Shown in pieces: positions 8,930-17,074 of a stretch of 64,000 nt of DNA. This DNA comes from Indiicoccus explosivorum (GTDB lineage Bacteria > Bacillota > Bacilli > Bacillales_A > Planococcaceae). The position numbers and the translations under genes are program-made. The stretch is from NCBI RefSeq assembly GCF_002167005.1, contig NZ_NHTN01000009.1, positions 1 through 64,000 of the forward strand, read 5' to 3'. The notes under the pieces are model-generated. The model was not told the DNA's origin and searched no databases. It was given only the letters and a program-made list of their open reading frames with translations. How positions within the stretch are numbered: the first letter of the stretch is position 1; the number at the start of each line of letters is the position of its first letter.

Positions 8930-9458
8930 TAGATTCACCCCTTAAATAGATTTTTTCATAGCCGTGGACGCTCTCGATTCTATTCCGTTGGAGTTCGCCT
9001 TGCTTTTGGCTCTCCTCTTAAGTTGTTTCACCTTCGTCCCATTACGCCTTCAGCCTCCTCTGCAGTCATCCTCCCTTTTATACCACTGGGGGGTATGTAA
9101 AATTTAAAAATAAAAAGCCTTGCTTCGATACTTTTTCTACACTGTATTCTTGTCTCCGATGGTTTCTATAATTACGCTTAATTATATACCCTATACCCGT
9201 ATATTATAAAGAATATTCGAGAATGTCAACGCAATTGATTTTTTGAATTTTTGCTCCGGTAAGCGCGGCCGATTTTCTTTACGTCCATTCGCCGGCCGCT
9301 CCGGATTCCGTTTAAAGGCTATAGGATGGCTGTTCAGCAGGGGATCCGATTCATCTCAATAAAACCTGTAACTTTTTGGATGCTGAACCGACTAACTCAT
9401 TAACAGTGCCGCTGATCCAACGAGGGAAAATAAAGTCGCTATGGGAGGAGGAAAAGGG
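8930..9458. other. 529-bp non-coding stretch upstream of copB
   Basis: No convincing gene was found. The part nearer copB holds a long leader on the minus strand, with a G-rich palindrome at about 9079-9100 and an AT-rich segment near 9181-9210 containing tandem ATACC(C) motifs (TATACCCTATACCC). The right part precedes the secreted-protein gene at 9459. Two very short minus-strand reading frames in the leader lack convincing ribosome sites. Confidence 0.5.
9079..9100 (-). promoter_or_regulatory. Candidate copper-responsive operator upstream of copB
   Basis: ATACCACTGGGGGGTAT is an interrupted palindrome (ATACC/GGTAT) around a G-run, resembling CsoR operators. On the minus strand it overlaps TATAAA, a plausible -10 element for copB. 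The regulator itself is not in the window. Confidence 0.45.
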
Positions 9459-9977
9459 ATGAAGAGAATGATGGCTGTGCTGGTCTTGCTTTCACTTGTT
9501 TTATTGCCGACGAGAGGTCTCGCGCTGTCGTGCGTGGAACCGCCTCCGCCCGATCTCGCTTTCGAAGAGTATGATGGCGTGGTGATCGGGACGGTGACAG
9601 GCATCCGGGAGGGCAACCGGGAGCGGATGCTGATGGTCGATGTGGAAACGAGCTTCAAGGGCGTCGATAAAGAGATTATTGTCGTTGAAGAGGACGCTGA
9701 ATGGGGACGCAGCCGGCTGAATGCGGAATACCTGTATTATCTCCGGGAAGAAGGCGGCGACTGGGTGCACCCGCTTTGCTCGCCGACCACGCAGGATACG
9801 GCGATCGCAGAGGAGTACTACGGAGATAAAGAGGAAATCCCGCTGGAGGATGTCGATCCCGCAGACCTCCATACTGCCGGCATTCAGTCGGAGGGGATGC
9901 TGTTCTTTGGCAGTGTGGCAGTGTTTTTCACTATGATCGCGGTGGGGTTCCTTGTCTTCAAGCGGAAGAAGACCTGA
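9459..9977 (+). CDS. Secreted, C-terminally membrane-anchored protein of unknown function
   Basis: The 172-residue protein has an N-terminal signal peptide (RMMAVLVLLSLVLLPTRGLA), a mature part starting LSCVEPPPPDLAFEEYDGVVIGTV, a second conserved-looking Cys in HPLCSPT, and a C-terminal hydrophobic helix followed by KRKKT. It should be displayed outside the cell and held by the C-terminal helix. The Cys followed by a strand running into a G-T-V pattern recalls the TIMP/netrin-like OB fold found in some Bacillus secreted proteins, a tentative reading. The ATG at 9459 follows GGAGGAGGAAAAGG. A hairpin lies just after the stop. Confidence 0.7.
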   Translation: MKRMMAVLVLLSLVLLPTRGLALSCVEPPPPDLAFEEYDGVVIGTVTGIREGNRERMLMVDVETSFKGVDKEIIVVEEDAEWGRSRLNAEYLYYLREEGGDWVHPLCSPTTQDTAIAEEYYGDKEEIPLEDVDPADLHTAGIQSEGMLFFGSVAVFFTMIAVGFLVFKRKKT

Positions 9978-10016
9978 CATGGCTCTTAATCCGAGAGCAC
10001 ATGGCAGGTCCTCTTC
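9971..10016 (+). terminator. Terminator hairpin after secreted-protein gene
   Basis: A long stem GACCTGACATGGCTCT pairs, with small mismatches, with AGAGCACATGGCAGGTC, followed by a T-rich CTCTTCT. The tract is not a pure T-run. Confidence 0.6.
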
Positions 10017-10158
10017 TGTGCATTTTGGAATCAAACAGATAAGGGGAAAAGCAATCGAACATTGCTTCCTTTCCTGTTCTAAGCCGTAATTTTGTTCAAA
10101 CAGGATATGGCTGTTTCGATAACCGCGTTAAAGAGAACACGAAGAAAGGGTGAAGAAT

Positions 10159-10560
10159 TTGGGGAAATTCGCGGTGGCACCATCTCTCGTGTTACTTTTG
10201 GTTTTGCTGACTGCCTGCCGTCCGGATACAGCCGCGTTTTCCGATTTTTACGGAAAGGAAGCTGAAAGTGTCACGGAAATAGCAATCATCGATGGCCGCA
10301 CCGGCGAAGAAGTCCGCTCCAGTGATTCTGAAGTGATTGACGCTTTCATGAATGACATTGAAGACATCCAGTTCATCCCGGAACAAAACCAGGAAGCTCG
10401 GGAAGGTTATCTATACGCAGTTGAACTGTATGAAGGCGATGAAGAGACATTCCGGTTCACACCAAGCTCCGTGAATGATGTTTACTATTCCACAAAACCT
10501 GATATTCAGCCCATCATTGAAAACTATTATTATTTGCTCAGCGACCGGTCTGCCGAGTGA
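10159..10560 (+). CDS. Small putative lipoprotein
   Basis: About 133 residues with a hydrophobic N-terminus and a lipobox LLTAC near residue 20, predicting a lipid-anchored extracytoplasmic protein. The mature part has no recognised domain. The segment EIAIIDGRTGEEVRSSDSEVIDAFMNDIEDIQF resembles small Bacillus lipoproteins in which a single domain binds an unknown partner. The start is uncertain: TTG at 10159 follows AGGGTGA at a usable distance, while a GTG at 10150 has no spacing from its ribosome site. Confidence 0.68.
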   Translation: MGKFAVAPSLVLLLVLLTACRPDTAAFSDFYGKEAESVTEIAIIDGRTGEEVRSSDSEVIDAFMNDIEDIQFIPEQNQEAREGYLYAVELYEGDEETFRFTPSSVNDVYYSTKPDIQPIIENYYYLLSDRSAE

Positions 10561-10571
10561 AAAAACTTATT

Positions 10572-11066
10572 TTACTGATAAGCCCCTGAACCGTATCCTG
10601 CACAGAATGCACCAATATGAGCACATTCATTTACTTCTTCCGCCCATTTCTGGAACTGCTGTTTATAGGCGGATAAATTCTCTTCCAATGCTTTCACTTC
10701 GCTGATTTTTCCAGTCCTTTGGAATTCCACAATCGCTTCTATACTATTCGAACGGTATTCCGCCAGCTTGCTTAATTCAGTTTCCGGCATCCCCACATCC
10801 ACCAAAGGGCTTATTCCTATTATCCATTCATTTTTATCCTCAAGAAAAGCTTGTAAATCTCCGTCTCCATCCACCAAGGACTTTTCAAGCGTCAGAATTT
10901 GTTCCATCATTTGAAATTCACTCCGTACTCCTGAATGGAAATCATAGTAATTCTCACCGACTTCCAATTGATAATCGCTTTTCAGGTCGCTGTAAGCAAT
11001 CCACAGAATCCCGAACGATAGCATTAAAACAATTGACACTGCCCATCCCATCCGAGCCCCTACCAT
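10572..11066 (-). CDS. Single-pass membrane protein of unknown function
   Basis: A 164-residue protein with one N-terminal transmembrane helix (WAVSIVLMLSFGILWIAY) and a hydrophilic, largely helical domain outside, with possible coiled-coil segments (EVKALEENLSAYKQQFQKWAEEV). Two Cys lie near the C-terminus (CAHIGAFC). GAGGGGAAG precedes the ATG. No family was recognised. It converges with the lipoprotein gene ending at 10560. About 200 bases upstream of it hold no gene or clear signal. Confidence 0.65.
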   Translation of the reverse strand: MVGARMGWAVSIVLMLSFGILWIAYSDLKSDYQLEVGENYYDFHSGVRSEFQMMEQILTLEKSLVDGDGDLQAFLEDKNEWIIGISPLVDVGMPETELSKLAEYRSNSIEAIVEFQRTGKISEVKALEENLSAYKQQFQKWAEEVNECAHIGAFCAGYGSGAYQ

Positions 11067-11273
11067 AGACTTCCCCTCGCTTCTTTATGTATAAAATACT
11101 GTTTCGCTGTGTTTGATTGGAATCCCTTCTCTCGGATGCCGATTGCCGAGTGGACAGGCTCTGCGAGGCGATGCCGGATTCAAGGACGGTATAAGGGCAG
11201 CCAGATCAACATATTCCCGCACTGCCGGTTCTTTATGGAAATCAAGGAAGGAGCCGCCCCTTGAGCATCTGAG

Positions 11274-11834
11274 CTAAATATCCGCGCCTTCTATTACTGT
11301 CCCGATGATATCAAACGCTTTTTCGCGAGTGAGTTCCTCGTTCAAAGCGAATTCGATCGAATACGAACCCTCTGCTGTATTGAAAAAAGCCGCCAGGAAC
11401 TCTTTTCCGTTATCTTCCGCTTCCATATACCGAACGTCCACTCCATTGATTTCGACCGTTTCTGTGCTTCCGTCACCGCTCATCGCTTCGAAACCGTCAT
11501 AGCCGATCCGGAACAGAAATGGTTCCCCTTCGTAAATCCCATACAGAACTTCCGACCCGACCGCCTCTTCATGATTGGCAATATACTCGTCACTTTTCAA
11601 CTCGCCCTTTTCGCCTGAATACGTCACCAACAATTCCTTTGTGCCGGCCAGCGGCACAGTCTGGATCTCCGCAGAAGTAATCGGATACTCCTCGAACTCC
11701 GGGATGAAAACCTCCGTCCCGAGTTCTTCATCCACCTGATCTTCGAAACTGTCGACCACTCCGGAACCTTCGGAAGAACACGCACCGGCAATGAGCAACG
11801 GAACCAAGAACAGTAAACCGTTTCTTTTCTTCAA
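11274..11834 (-). CDS. Putative lipoprotein of unknown function
   Basis: About 186 residues beginning MKKRNGLLFLVPLL with a lipobox IAGAC, so it should be lipid-anchored. The rest is acidic and strand-rich, with no domain recognised. An ATG further upstream at 11906 would give an odd N-terminus. The TTG at 11834 has GGGAGGG seven bases before it and produces a clean lipoprotein signal, so it was chosen. It is divergent from the small membrane protein gene at 11955. Confidence 0.7.
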   Translation of the reverse strand: MKKRNGLLFLVPLLIAGACSSEGSGVVDSFEDQVDEELGTEVFIPEFEEYPITSAEIQTVPLAGTKELLVTYSGEKGELKSDEYIANHEEAVGSEVLYGIYEGEPFLFRIGYDGFEAMSGDGSTETVEINGVDVRYMEAEDNGKEFLAAFFNTAEGSYSIEFALNEELTREKAFDIIGTVIEGADI

Positions 11835-11954
11835 TTGGTCGCCCTCCCGCTCTGAGTTTTTGTTATATACACCAAAAAGATAAGCAATTGCTATCCAGTT
11901 TACCATTTTCTTGTATAATTAATGGAAATTAGACGAATAAGGAGGTATGGGACT

Positions 11955-12293
11955 GTGGCAAAGAATATCGTGATAGCTGTTCTGGTTTCTATTATCCTTC
12001 TCTTATTAGCAAAGAATTATTTCTGGCAGCCTTACTCGCTGGATTCCACGATAACTGGCACAATCGAAGAAATCAGAGTGGATGAAAAATTTCTCTTTGA
12101 TAATGAATTTATTGTGATTACAGGAAAAGGAGAGCAGAGAGGCAGCAGTGAAGCCGTTTATGAGATTCCTGTAAGCGACAGTGATTCATACGAAGCCGGG
12201 CAGAAGGTTCAGGTTGCGATTTATAGCAACATAGATAAAGACCTTTGGGATTTAGATCATATGAAATTTGAAGTCGTGGTACTGGAAGAATGA
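11955..12293 (+). CDS. Small membrane-anchored protein of unknown function
   Basis: A 112-residue product with one N-terminal hydrophobic helix (IVIAVLVSIILLLLAKNYF) and a short hydrophilic, beta-rich domain (STITGTIEEIRVDEKFLF to FEVVVLEE) resembling a small OB-like fold of DUF3221-type proteins; this is a loose impression. An ATG at 11922 is in frame, but AAGGAGG lies nine bases before the GTG at 11955, which is the likelier start. Confidence 0.65.
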   Translation: MAKNIVIAVLVSIILLLLAKNYFWQPYSLDSTITGTIEEIRVDEKFLFDNEFIVITGKGEQRGSSEAVYEIPVSDSDSYEAGQKVQVAIYSNIDKDLWDLDHMKFEVVVLEE

Positions 12294-12310
12294 GTTCCAT
12301 CTGTCAATTG

Positions 12311-12422
12311 CCTCAGAAGCATTGTACGCGTCACAGAATGTCTGTTCTTGCCCTTGGGTCAGCACGGCGGACTTCCCGGTCTTTTCATCGACAATGATGC
12401 CCGGACCGTTCATCCCTTTATA
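12311..12422 (-). pseudogene. Duplicated fragment of the neighbouring lipoprotein gene
   Basis: These 112 bases match 12907-13018 inside the lipoprotein gene at 12863-13300 with five mismatches and no gaps. Read on the minus strand the fragment still encodes YKGMNGPGIIVDEKTGKS onward, ending in ...QTFCDAYNASE, without a start codon of its own. It is the residue of a partial duplication lying immediately behind another lipoprotein gene. Confidence 0.85.
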
Positions 12423-12448
12423 TGGCATTCATCTTCAAGGACAACGCA

Positions 12449-12805
12449 TCATGCCCCCGGCAAAAATCCGACCACTTCGTTCGTCTCCTTGTCCACGAGA
12501 AAATGAGTGACCGATGCAACCGGCTCTCCTTCTTCCGGGAATGTGATCAGCAACACTTCCTCACCTTCAAAGCTGGCATCCACATATTCGTAATAGTCCG
12601 GCGCCACAATCCTCTCCACCGCAGCCGTTTCCCACGATGATTCGTCCAGTGTCCCGGCCCAGCCCATTTCCTGCACAAAATTCCAGGCGGCTTGGCGGGC
12701 CTCTCTGTGTTCAGCAGTCTCTTCTGCTGTCTGCTCCGGACTGCATCCAGCCATTATCCACAGTGATAACAGAAGCACCCCTGCTGATTTCAGTTTATTT
12801 GACAT
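12449..12805 (-). CDS. Small putative lipoprotein
   Basis: A 118-residue protein with a Lys-containing N-terminus, a hydrophobic stretch and lipobox IMAGC near residue 21. The mature region is acidic and resembles a short alpha+beta domain (ASVTHFLVDKETNEVVGFLPG); function unknown. AGGAGGAGG precedes the ATG. The duplicated gene fragment lies directly downstream of its stop. It follows the lipoprotein gene at 12863 by 57 bases, so the pair may share a transcript. Confidence 0.7.
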   Translation of the reverse strand: MSNKLKSAGVLLLSLWIMAGCSPEQTAEETAEHREARQAAWNFVQEMGWAGTLDESSWETAAVERIVAPDYYEYVDASFEGEEVLLITFPEEGEPVASVTHFLVDKETNEVVGFLPGA

Positions 12806-12862
12806 GACAGAAGCCTCCTCCTGTGCTTCTCCGAGCCAGCCTTTCCACTTCCACTCCCCGTC

Positions 12863-13300
12863 TCATTCGGCGGTTCCGGTCTCAGCATCCGAATCTTCAA
12901 AAGGGTCCTCAGAAGCATTGTACGCGTCATGGAATGTCTGTTCTTGCCCTTGTGTCAGCACGGCGGACTTCCCGGTCTTTTCATCGACGATGATGCCCGG
13001 ACCGTCCATCCCTTTATAGGTCAGCCAGACACCGTAATCGTCCAGCCGCTCGGGCATATTTTCGTCCACTTCAGTGAACAGCGTCACTTCATAATCGGGC
13101 GGTTCATCCCCCAATTCCGGATCTTCTTCGGTCCACTCCGTTTCCGTGACGATCTCCTCAATTTCGCTGATATACGTTTCATCGATGACCACTGCGGTCT
13201 CCCCGGTCCTGACTTCCGTCACCGTGATCCGCGTTACGTCTTCTCCCGAACATGCCGCAAGCAGAGTGCCCATCAAAATGATTGCCAGCCATTTTTTCAT
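12863..13300 (-). CDS. Small putative lipoprotein, source of the duplicated fragment
   Basis: About 145 residues beginning MKKWLAIILMGTLLAACS, a clear lipoprotein signal. The mature domain starts DVTRITVTEVRTGETAVV and ends with an acidic tail. An upstream ATG exists, but GAGGAGG six bases before the ATG at 13300 fixes the start. A 112-bp piece of this gene (12907-13018) is copied at 12311-12422. The gene lies 14 bases behind the membrane protein gene at 13315, indicating one operon. The early part resembles the lipoprotein at 10159 (E-I-x-I-x-D-x-R-T-G-E), suggesting the two are distant paralogues. Confidence 0.72.
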   Translation of the reverse strand: MKKWLAIILMGTLLAACSGEDVTRITVTEVRTGETAVVIDETYISEIEEIVTETEWTEEDPELGDEPPDYEVTLFTEVDENMPERLDDYGVWLTYKGMDGPGIIVDEKTGKSAVLTQGQEQTFHDAYNASEDPFEDSDAETGTAE

Positions 13301-13314
13301 CTGGTCCTCCTCGA

Positions 13315-13815
13315 TCATCCGGCTTCGGCCGTGCGCTGGACGTGCCCGCTCAACGCCTGTTCCCACGCTTCCACAGCGTCATTTCTCAGTTCTTCCAAGT
13401 GCTGCAGTTTCCAGTCCCCGTTCCTCTCTGCGAACATCAAGTTCACATTTTCTCTTACGGTTTGTCCTCCATCCATTTCGATGATCAAATCGACTGTCGC
13501 TTTCAGAATGCCGTCATCCCTTTCGATCGACAGGTCTTCGTAACCTGCCAAAGAGATGCCTTCCTCCTCCAGCGCGCGGATCCGCTCGATCCAGAGCGCT
13601 TTCCCTTGCGCTTGGCTGATCGACGGTTCCACATCCGTCGGCCCATCGAAGAAGTAGACGTATTCCGCCGCTTCTGCGTACTCACCTTCAATGGCGTGGT
13701 CAAAAACACCTTTTGCCGCTTCGGCAATCTGATAGCGGTCAGTCCGGGGGTAAGCGAACGCCGCTAATATCACAATGACGGCAATCAGCGCGACGATTCC
13801 TGCGATTTTCCTCAT
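13315..13815 (-). CDS. Membrane-anchored protein of unknown function
   Basis: A 166-residue protein starting MRKIAGIVALIAVIVILAAFAY, a single membrane helix, with the rest outside. The domain (AKGVFDHAIEGEYAEAAEYVYFFDG through NLMFAERNGDWKLQHLEEL) resembles the NTF2-like or DUF4878 type of small extracytoplasmic domains in Bacillus: a helix pair followed by strands ending in a W-K-L pattern. AAGGAGGG precedes the ATG at 13815. It is first in a run with the lipoprotein gene at 12863. Confidence 0.68.
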   Translation of the reverse strand: MRKIAGIVALIAVIVILAAFAYPRTDRYQIAEAAKGVFDHAIEGEYAEAAEYVYFFDGPTDVEPSISQAQGKALWIERIRALEEEGISLAGYEDLSIERDDGILKATVDLIIEMDGGQTVRENVNLMFAERNGDWKLQHLEELRNDAVEAWEQALSGHVQRTAEAG

Positions 13816-14043
13816 GCCGGCTCCCTCCTTTTTCACTTCCCGCAATCCGTCTATGAGCGATCTTGTTTTATTCGACGGAATTGTCTGTCATTAAGTTACA
13901 GTTTAACATACATGCTGGAGGAAAACGGGGTTTATTCCATGTAATTCCCATTTTCCAGCTAGAGACACCAGTAGGCTTCCGTGCTATTCTGAAACTAATA
14001 AAGGAGGCGACCCGCCTTCATTTCCGGACAGGAGCGGAACAAG

Positions 14044-14916
14044 ATGAAGACCAATCAGAACGGAACCGTTTTTTATGAGCATGGCCATCCCGAATCGCCC
14101 GCGCTTGTCTGCCTGCATGGTCTCGCGGGCAGCAGCCGCTACAGTTTCTCTTCGCTCATCCGGCAGTTAGAAGATGACTTCCAGCTGTTTTTATTCGACA
14201 GCCCGGGGCACGGCGGCACACCTCCTTTCAGCGAGCCGGAGGCATACCGCTTCTCTTCACTCGCCGGCTGGTACGAGGAGCTTTTCGCCCGCTGCGTCCC
14301 CGGCAGTTTCTTTCTGCTTGGCCATTCATGGGGAGCGGATGTCGCGCTGCATTATGCGAGCCGCTATCCCGACCGGGTAGAGGGACTGATCCTGCTGGAC
14401 GGAGCGTTCACGTTCCCGCACAACCAGCCGGAAATGACGCGGAAAACCGCGCTGGAAGGCTGGGCGGACTATATGGACAGCGCCGTCTATCCGGACTGGG
14501 ATGCCGTGATGGCTGACTTCAGACAGTACACGGTCAAGTGGAACCGCGACAGGGAGGCTGACGTAAAGTCATTGTTCGAGGAGACGGAAGGGGGACTCAG
14601 GCTGACCGTGCCGAAACAGGCGGTGCTCGCCATCATCGAAGCGTTTTTCGACGAACCGTTCACCGATGCCTACCCGCGCCTCAGCATGCCGGTCCTGCTG
14701 CTCCATGCGGAAGAACCGCGGGAGCTGGATGCGGCGAGAGCATCCGGCATCACCCAGATGGAAGCGGCCATACCGGACGTCACCATCCAAAGAATCGAAG
14801 GAGCCGGCCACTTGCTCATGTGGGACGCGCCGGAGGAGACAGCGGAAAAAATCAGCCGATGGACCAAAATGAAAGAAGGCCCCGCCGAGTCACAGAACCC
14901 GCTTCATCAAGACTGA
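14044..14916 (+). CDS. Alpha/beta hydrolase
   Basis: The 290-residue protein has the alpha/beta hydrolase core: LVCLHGLAGSSRYSF (oxyanion region), FLFDSPGHGGTP, a nucleophile elbow LLGHSWGADVALHYA with Ser near residue 99, and a late GAGHLLMWDAPEE containing the catalytic His. Such enzymes cleave esters, lactones or carbon-carbon bonds; the substrate is unknown. AGGAGCGG precedes the ATG. No signal peptide is visible, so it is cytoplasmic. A terminator follows and the gene appears monocistronic. Confidence 0.88.
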   Translation: MKTNQNGTVFYEHGHPESPALVCLHGLAGSSRYSFSSLIRQLEDDFQLFLFDSPGHGGTPPFSEPEAYRFSSLAGWYEELFARCVPGSFFLLGHSWGADVALHYASRYPDRVEGLILLDGAFTFPHNQPEMTRKTALEGWADYMDSAVYPDWDAVMADFRQYTVKWNRDREADVKSLFEETEGGLRLTVPKQAVLAIIEAFFDEPFTDAYPRLSMPVLLLHAEEPRELDAARASGITQMEAAIPDVTIQRIEGAGHLLMWDAPEETAEKISRWTKMKEGPAESQNPLHQD

Positions 14917-14963
14917 ACCGCATGCCCACCTGGCAGGCTTCCACGAACCGGGCCTGACATAAC

Positions 14964-15006
14964 AAAAAGACATCCGCAAAGGCCTTCACCTTGCGGACGT
15001 CTTTTT
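14964..15006. terminator. Terminator after alpha/beta hydrolase gene
   Basis: AAAAAGACATCCGCAA pairs with TTGCGGACGTCTTTTT around a short loop, with one mismatch. It lies between converging genes and may act on both. Confidence 0.82.
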
Positions 15007-15049
15007 ATGCTGCGGCGATTTTCCGATAGTCCGGCTGGATCCAGCACGT

Positions 15050-15736
15050 TCACCCGGCGCCTGCCGCTGACGCTTTTTCTTCATACCAGGAACAGGAGCG
15101 GATGTATGCGAGTGTCCAGTCGCGGGCTTGCCCTGGAGCCCGTCCGGAGAGAAGCCGCTCCAGCCGGCTCCCGACTTCCGGCAGTCCGTACATGCCGTCC
15201 AGATAGTTGATGAAGACGGCGCCGTCCGCGTCCTCCGCAGTCAGCCTGGCCGAATCGATCCACAGTTCCCGGAACAGCTTCTCCTGCAGTTCGTCCGTGC
15301 GAGGCGGCAGCATCCGTCCGTCCAGCAGCGCGGCATCCACGACGATGCGGGCGGATGCCGGCCCTTCCGACGCCATCGCTGCCGCCCGGAAGATGGCCGG
15401 CCCGCAAAAGAAAGCACCTTGCTGCGCACACAGGCCCGCCGTCAGTCCGCCGCCTGCCAAAATCCCTTCCTCCGCCAGCGTCCGCTGGATGAAAGTCAGC
15501 GCGGTGATCATATCGAACAAGTCGAACCGGCTTTCATACGGCCGGCTCAGCACATAGCTGTCCGGAGACTGCGCAATTTCGATCGGCACGTGATCCCGGT
15601 TCCGGTTATTCCGTTTGTGGCGGATGAACCGGTCAATCTGGCGCCTGGCCCGGCAGCCGTCACCTTGCCCTCCTCCGTCCCCCAGCACATTGACGCACGC
15701 AGCAAGACGAACCCCATAACTCGTGATCGCTTCCAT
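15050..15736 (-). CDS. Nucleotidyl-cyclase-fold-like protein, possibly inactive
   Basis: A 228-residue protein whose order of motifs follows stand-alone class III cyclase-like proteins: an opening strand (LAACVNVLGD), a central SPDSYVLSRPYESRFDLFDMI where the second metal Asp would be, a GGGLTAGLCAQQGAFFCGPAIFRAAAMA block and ARIVVDAALL. The first metal position, usually D in V-D-I-L-G-F, is N here, so catalysis is doubtful. GGGAAGGGG precedes the ATG. It has no partner gene. The family call is made by eye and is tentative; it could also be an unrelated alpha/beta protein. Confidence 0.5.
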   Translation of the reverse strand: MEAITSYGVRLAACVNVLGDGGGQGDGCRARRQIDRFIRHKRNNRNRDHVPIEIAQSPDSYVLSRPYESRFDLFDMITALTFIQRTLAEEGILAGGGLTAGLCAQQGAFFCGPAIFRAAAMASEGPASARIVVDAALLDGRMLPPRTDELQEKLFRELWIDSARLTAEDADGAVFINYLDGMYGLPEVGSRLERLLSGRAPGQARDWTLAYIRSCSWYEEKASAAGAG

Positions 15737-15768
15737 TCCGCTCGCCCCTTCCCTTCAAAGATAAATGT

Positions 15769-15802
15769 TAAAAAACAATCCCGGCGGAACCGCCGGAATT
15801 GC
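15769..15802 (-). terminator. Terminator of the subtilase gene
   Basis: On the minus strand CAATTCCGGCGG pairs with CGCCGGGATTG, with one mismatched pair, followed by TTTTTT. Confidence 0.85.
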
Positions 15803-15814
15803 TTTCAGAAACCG

Positions 15815-17074
15815 TTACTGCACCGTCGCGAAACCGAAGCCCGAGGCATAGTCGTCCCCGGTGCCGGCTCCGTAACCGGATTTGATGTCATTGATGTACG
15901 CCCGGTACTGCAGTTCGCCGCGCACTTCTTCGTTCGTCGCGTACGGATACTGCGCCCAGATCTTCGCCGCCAGACCCGCTACGTGCGGTGTCGCCATCGA
16001 TGTGCCGCTGATGGTCGCATAGCCGCCGTCATACCAGGTCGAGTAGATGGACGCGCCCGGCGCGGAGATCTCCACGTCGCCTTCTTCGATCGTGTAGTCG
16101 CCGTCTGTCCAGGAATACCCGCGGGACGAGAAGTCCGCCACCCGGTACGTGCCGTTCTGGACCACATTTTCAAGCGCCGCTACCGCCACCGCGTTTGGAA
16201 CCGCCCCCGGATAACCGATCGACCCCTGATACGGACCTGAATTCCCGGCTGCCGCAATGACAAGGACGCCGCGGCTGTATGCATAATTCACCGCATCGGT
16301 GATCAGGCTGCTCTCACCGGAAGACCCGAGTGACATGTTGATGACTGCGTTCGACCCTTGCGCGTACGCCTGGTCGGCCACGTGGCGGATCGCACCCGCG
16401 ATGTCATCCGCATAGCCGGAACCGTCATCGCCGAGCACTTTATACGCCCACAAGTCCGCATCCGGCGCTACACCGTAGACGCCATCGCCATACGGGCCGC
16501 CGTTCGCCAGCGCCGAGCCGGCCACGTGCGTGCCATGCCCCTGCCGGTCTGTACAAACGCCATATGTAATCGGATTGCTCTGCGTGAAATCTTTGCACTG
16601 CTCCACGTTCGCTGAAAGATCCGGGTGGCTGGTGTTGACGCCGGTGTCGAGCACCGCCACGTTCACTCCCGAACCGCCGGATGTCGCGGTCAGGTAACTA
16701 TTGTTGTAGATCGCCTTGATGCCCCAAGGGGTCGACTGGGAGGCCGCCATGGTGCTGTAGGAAGCTTCCGGTTTCGAGGAAGTCTGGTCGATCGACAGCT
16801 CGTCGACTTTCGTCACCGTGACATTCTTATTGTGCTGCAGCGCCTGGAACTGCTTTTCGGTCATTTCCGTCGTGAAGCCATCCTCGCCGAACGCCCAGCG
16901 CACACCGTAGCGCTCCTTCAGCTCCGCTTTCTGCGCTTTCTGATCCGATTCGATCAGCACGCGGAACTTCTCTACTGCCTGTGCCTCTTCCCCATTCGCG
17001 CTTACCGCCGCAGCCGGAAGGAGGATACTGGCTGAAATCATCAAAGCCGTCAAAAATTTGCCGTTCCGTTTCAT
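15815..17074 (-). CDS. Secreted subtilisin-like serine protease (S8)
   Basis: A 419-residue preproprotein: signal peptide ending AAAVSA near residue 26, an inhibitor-type propeptide to about residue 110, then the peptidase domain. The catalytic triad is visible as Asp143 (VLDTG), His180 (GHGTHVAG) and Ser359 (GTSMATPHVAG), with the oxyanion Asn278 in AAGNSG. Cys160 and Cys174 could form a disulfide. The sequence resembles cold-type subtilases of psychrotolerant bacilli. AGGAGACG precedes the ATG, and a promoter lies at 17164-17192. It is divergent from a PlcR/NprR-type regulator, which suggests control by cell density. Confidence 0.93.
   Translation of the reverse strand: MKRNGKFLTALMISASILLPAAAVSANGEEAQAVEKFRVLIESDQKAQKAELKERYGVRWAFGEDGFTTEMTEKQFQALQHNKNVTVTKVDELSIDQTSSKPEASYSTMAASQSTPWGIKAIYNNSYLTATSGGSGVNVAVLDTGVNTSHPDLSANVEQCKDFTQSNPITYGVCTDRQGHGTHVAGSALANGGPYGDGVYGVAPDADLWAYKVLGDDGSGYADDIAGAIRHVADQAYAQGSNAVINMSLGSSGESSLITDAVNYAYSRGVLVIAAAGNSGPYQGSIGYPGAVPNAVAVAALENVVQNGTYRVADFSSRGYSWTDGDYTIEEGDVEISAPGASIYSTWYDGGYATISGTSMATPHVAGLAAKIWAQYPYATNEEVRGELQYRAYINDIKSGYGAGTGDDYASGFGFATVQ

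Noticed and set aside
8940-9075. Two very short minus-strand frames in the copB leader
   Set aside because: No ribosome site at the right distance and no resemblance to copper chaperones or regulators.
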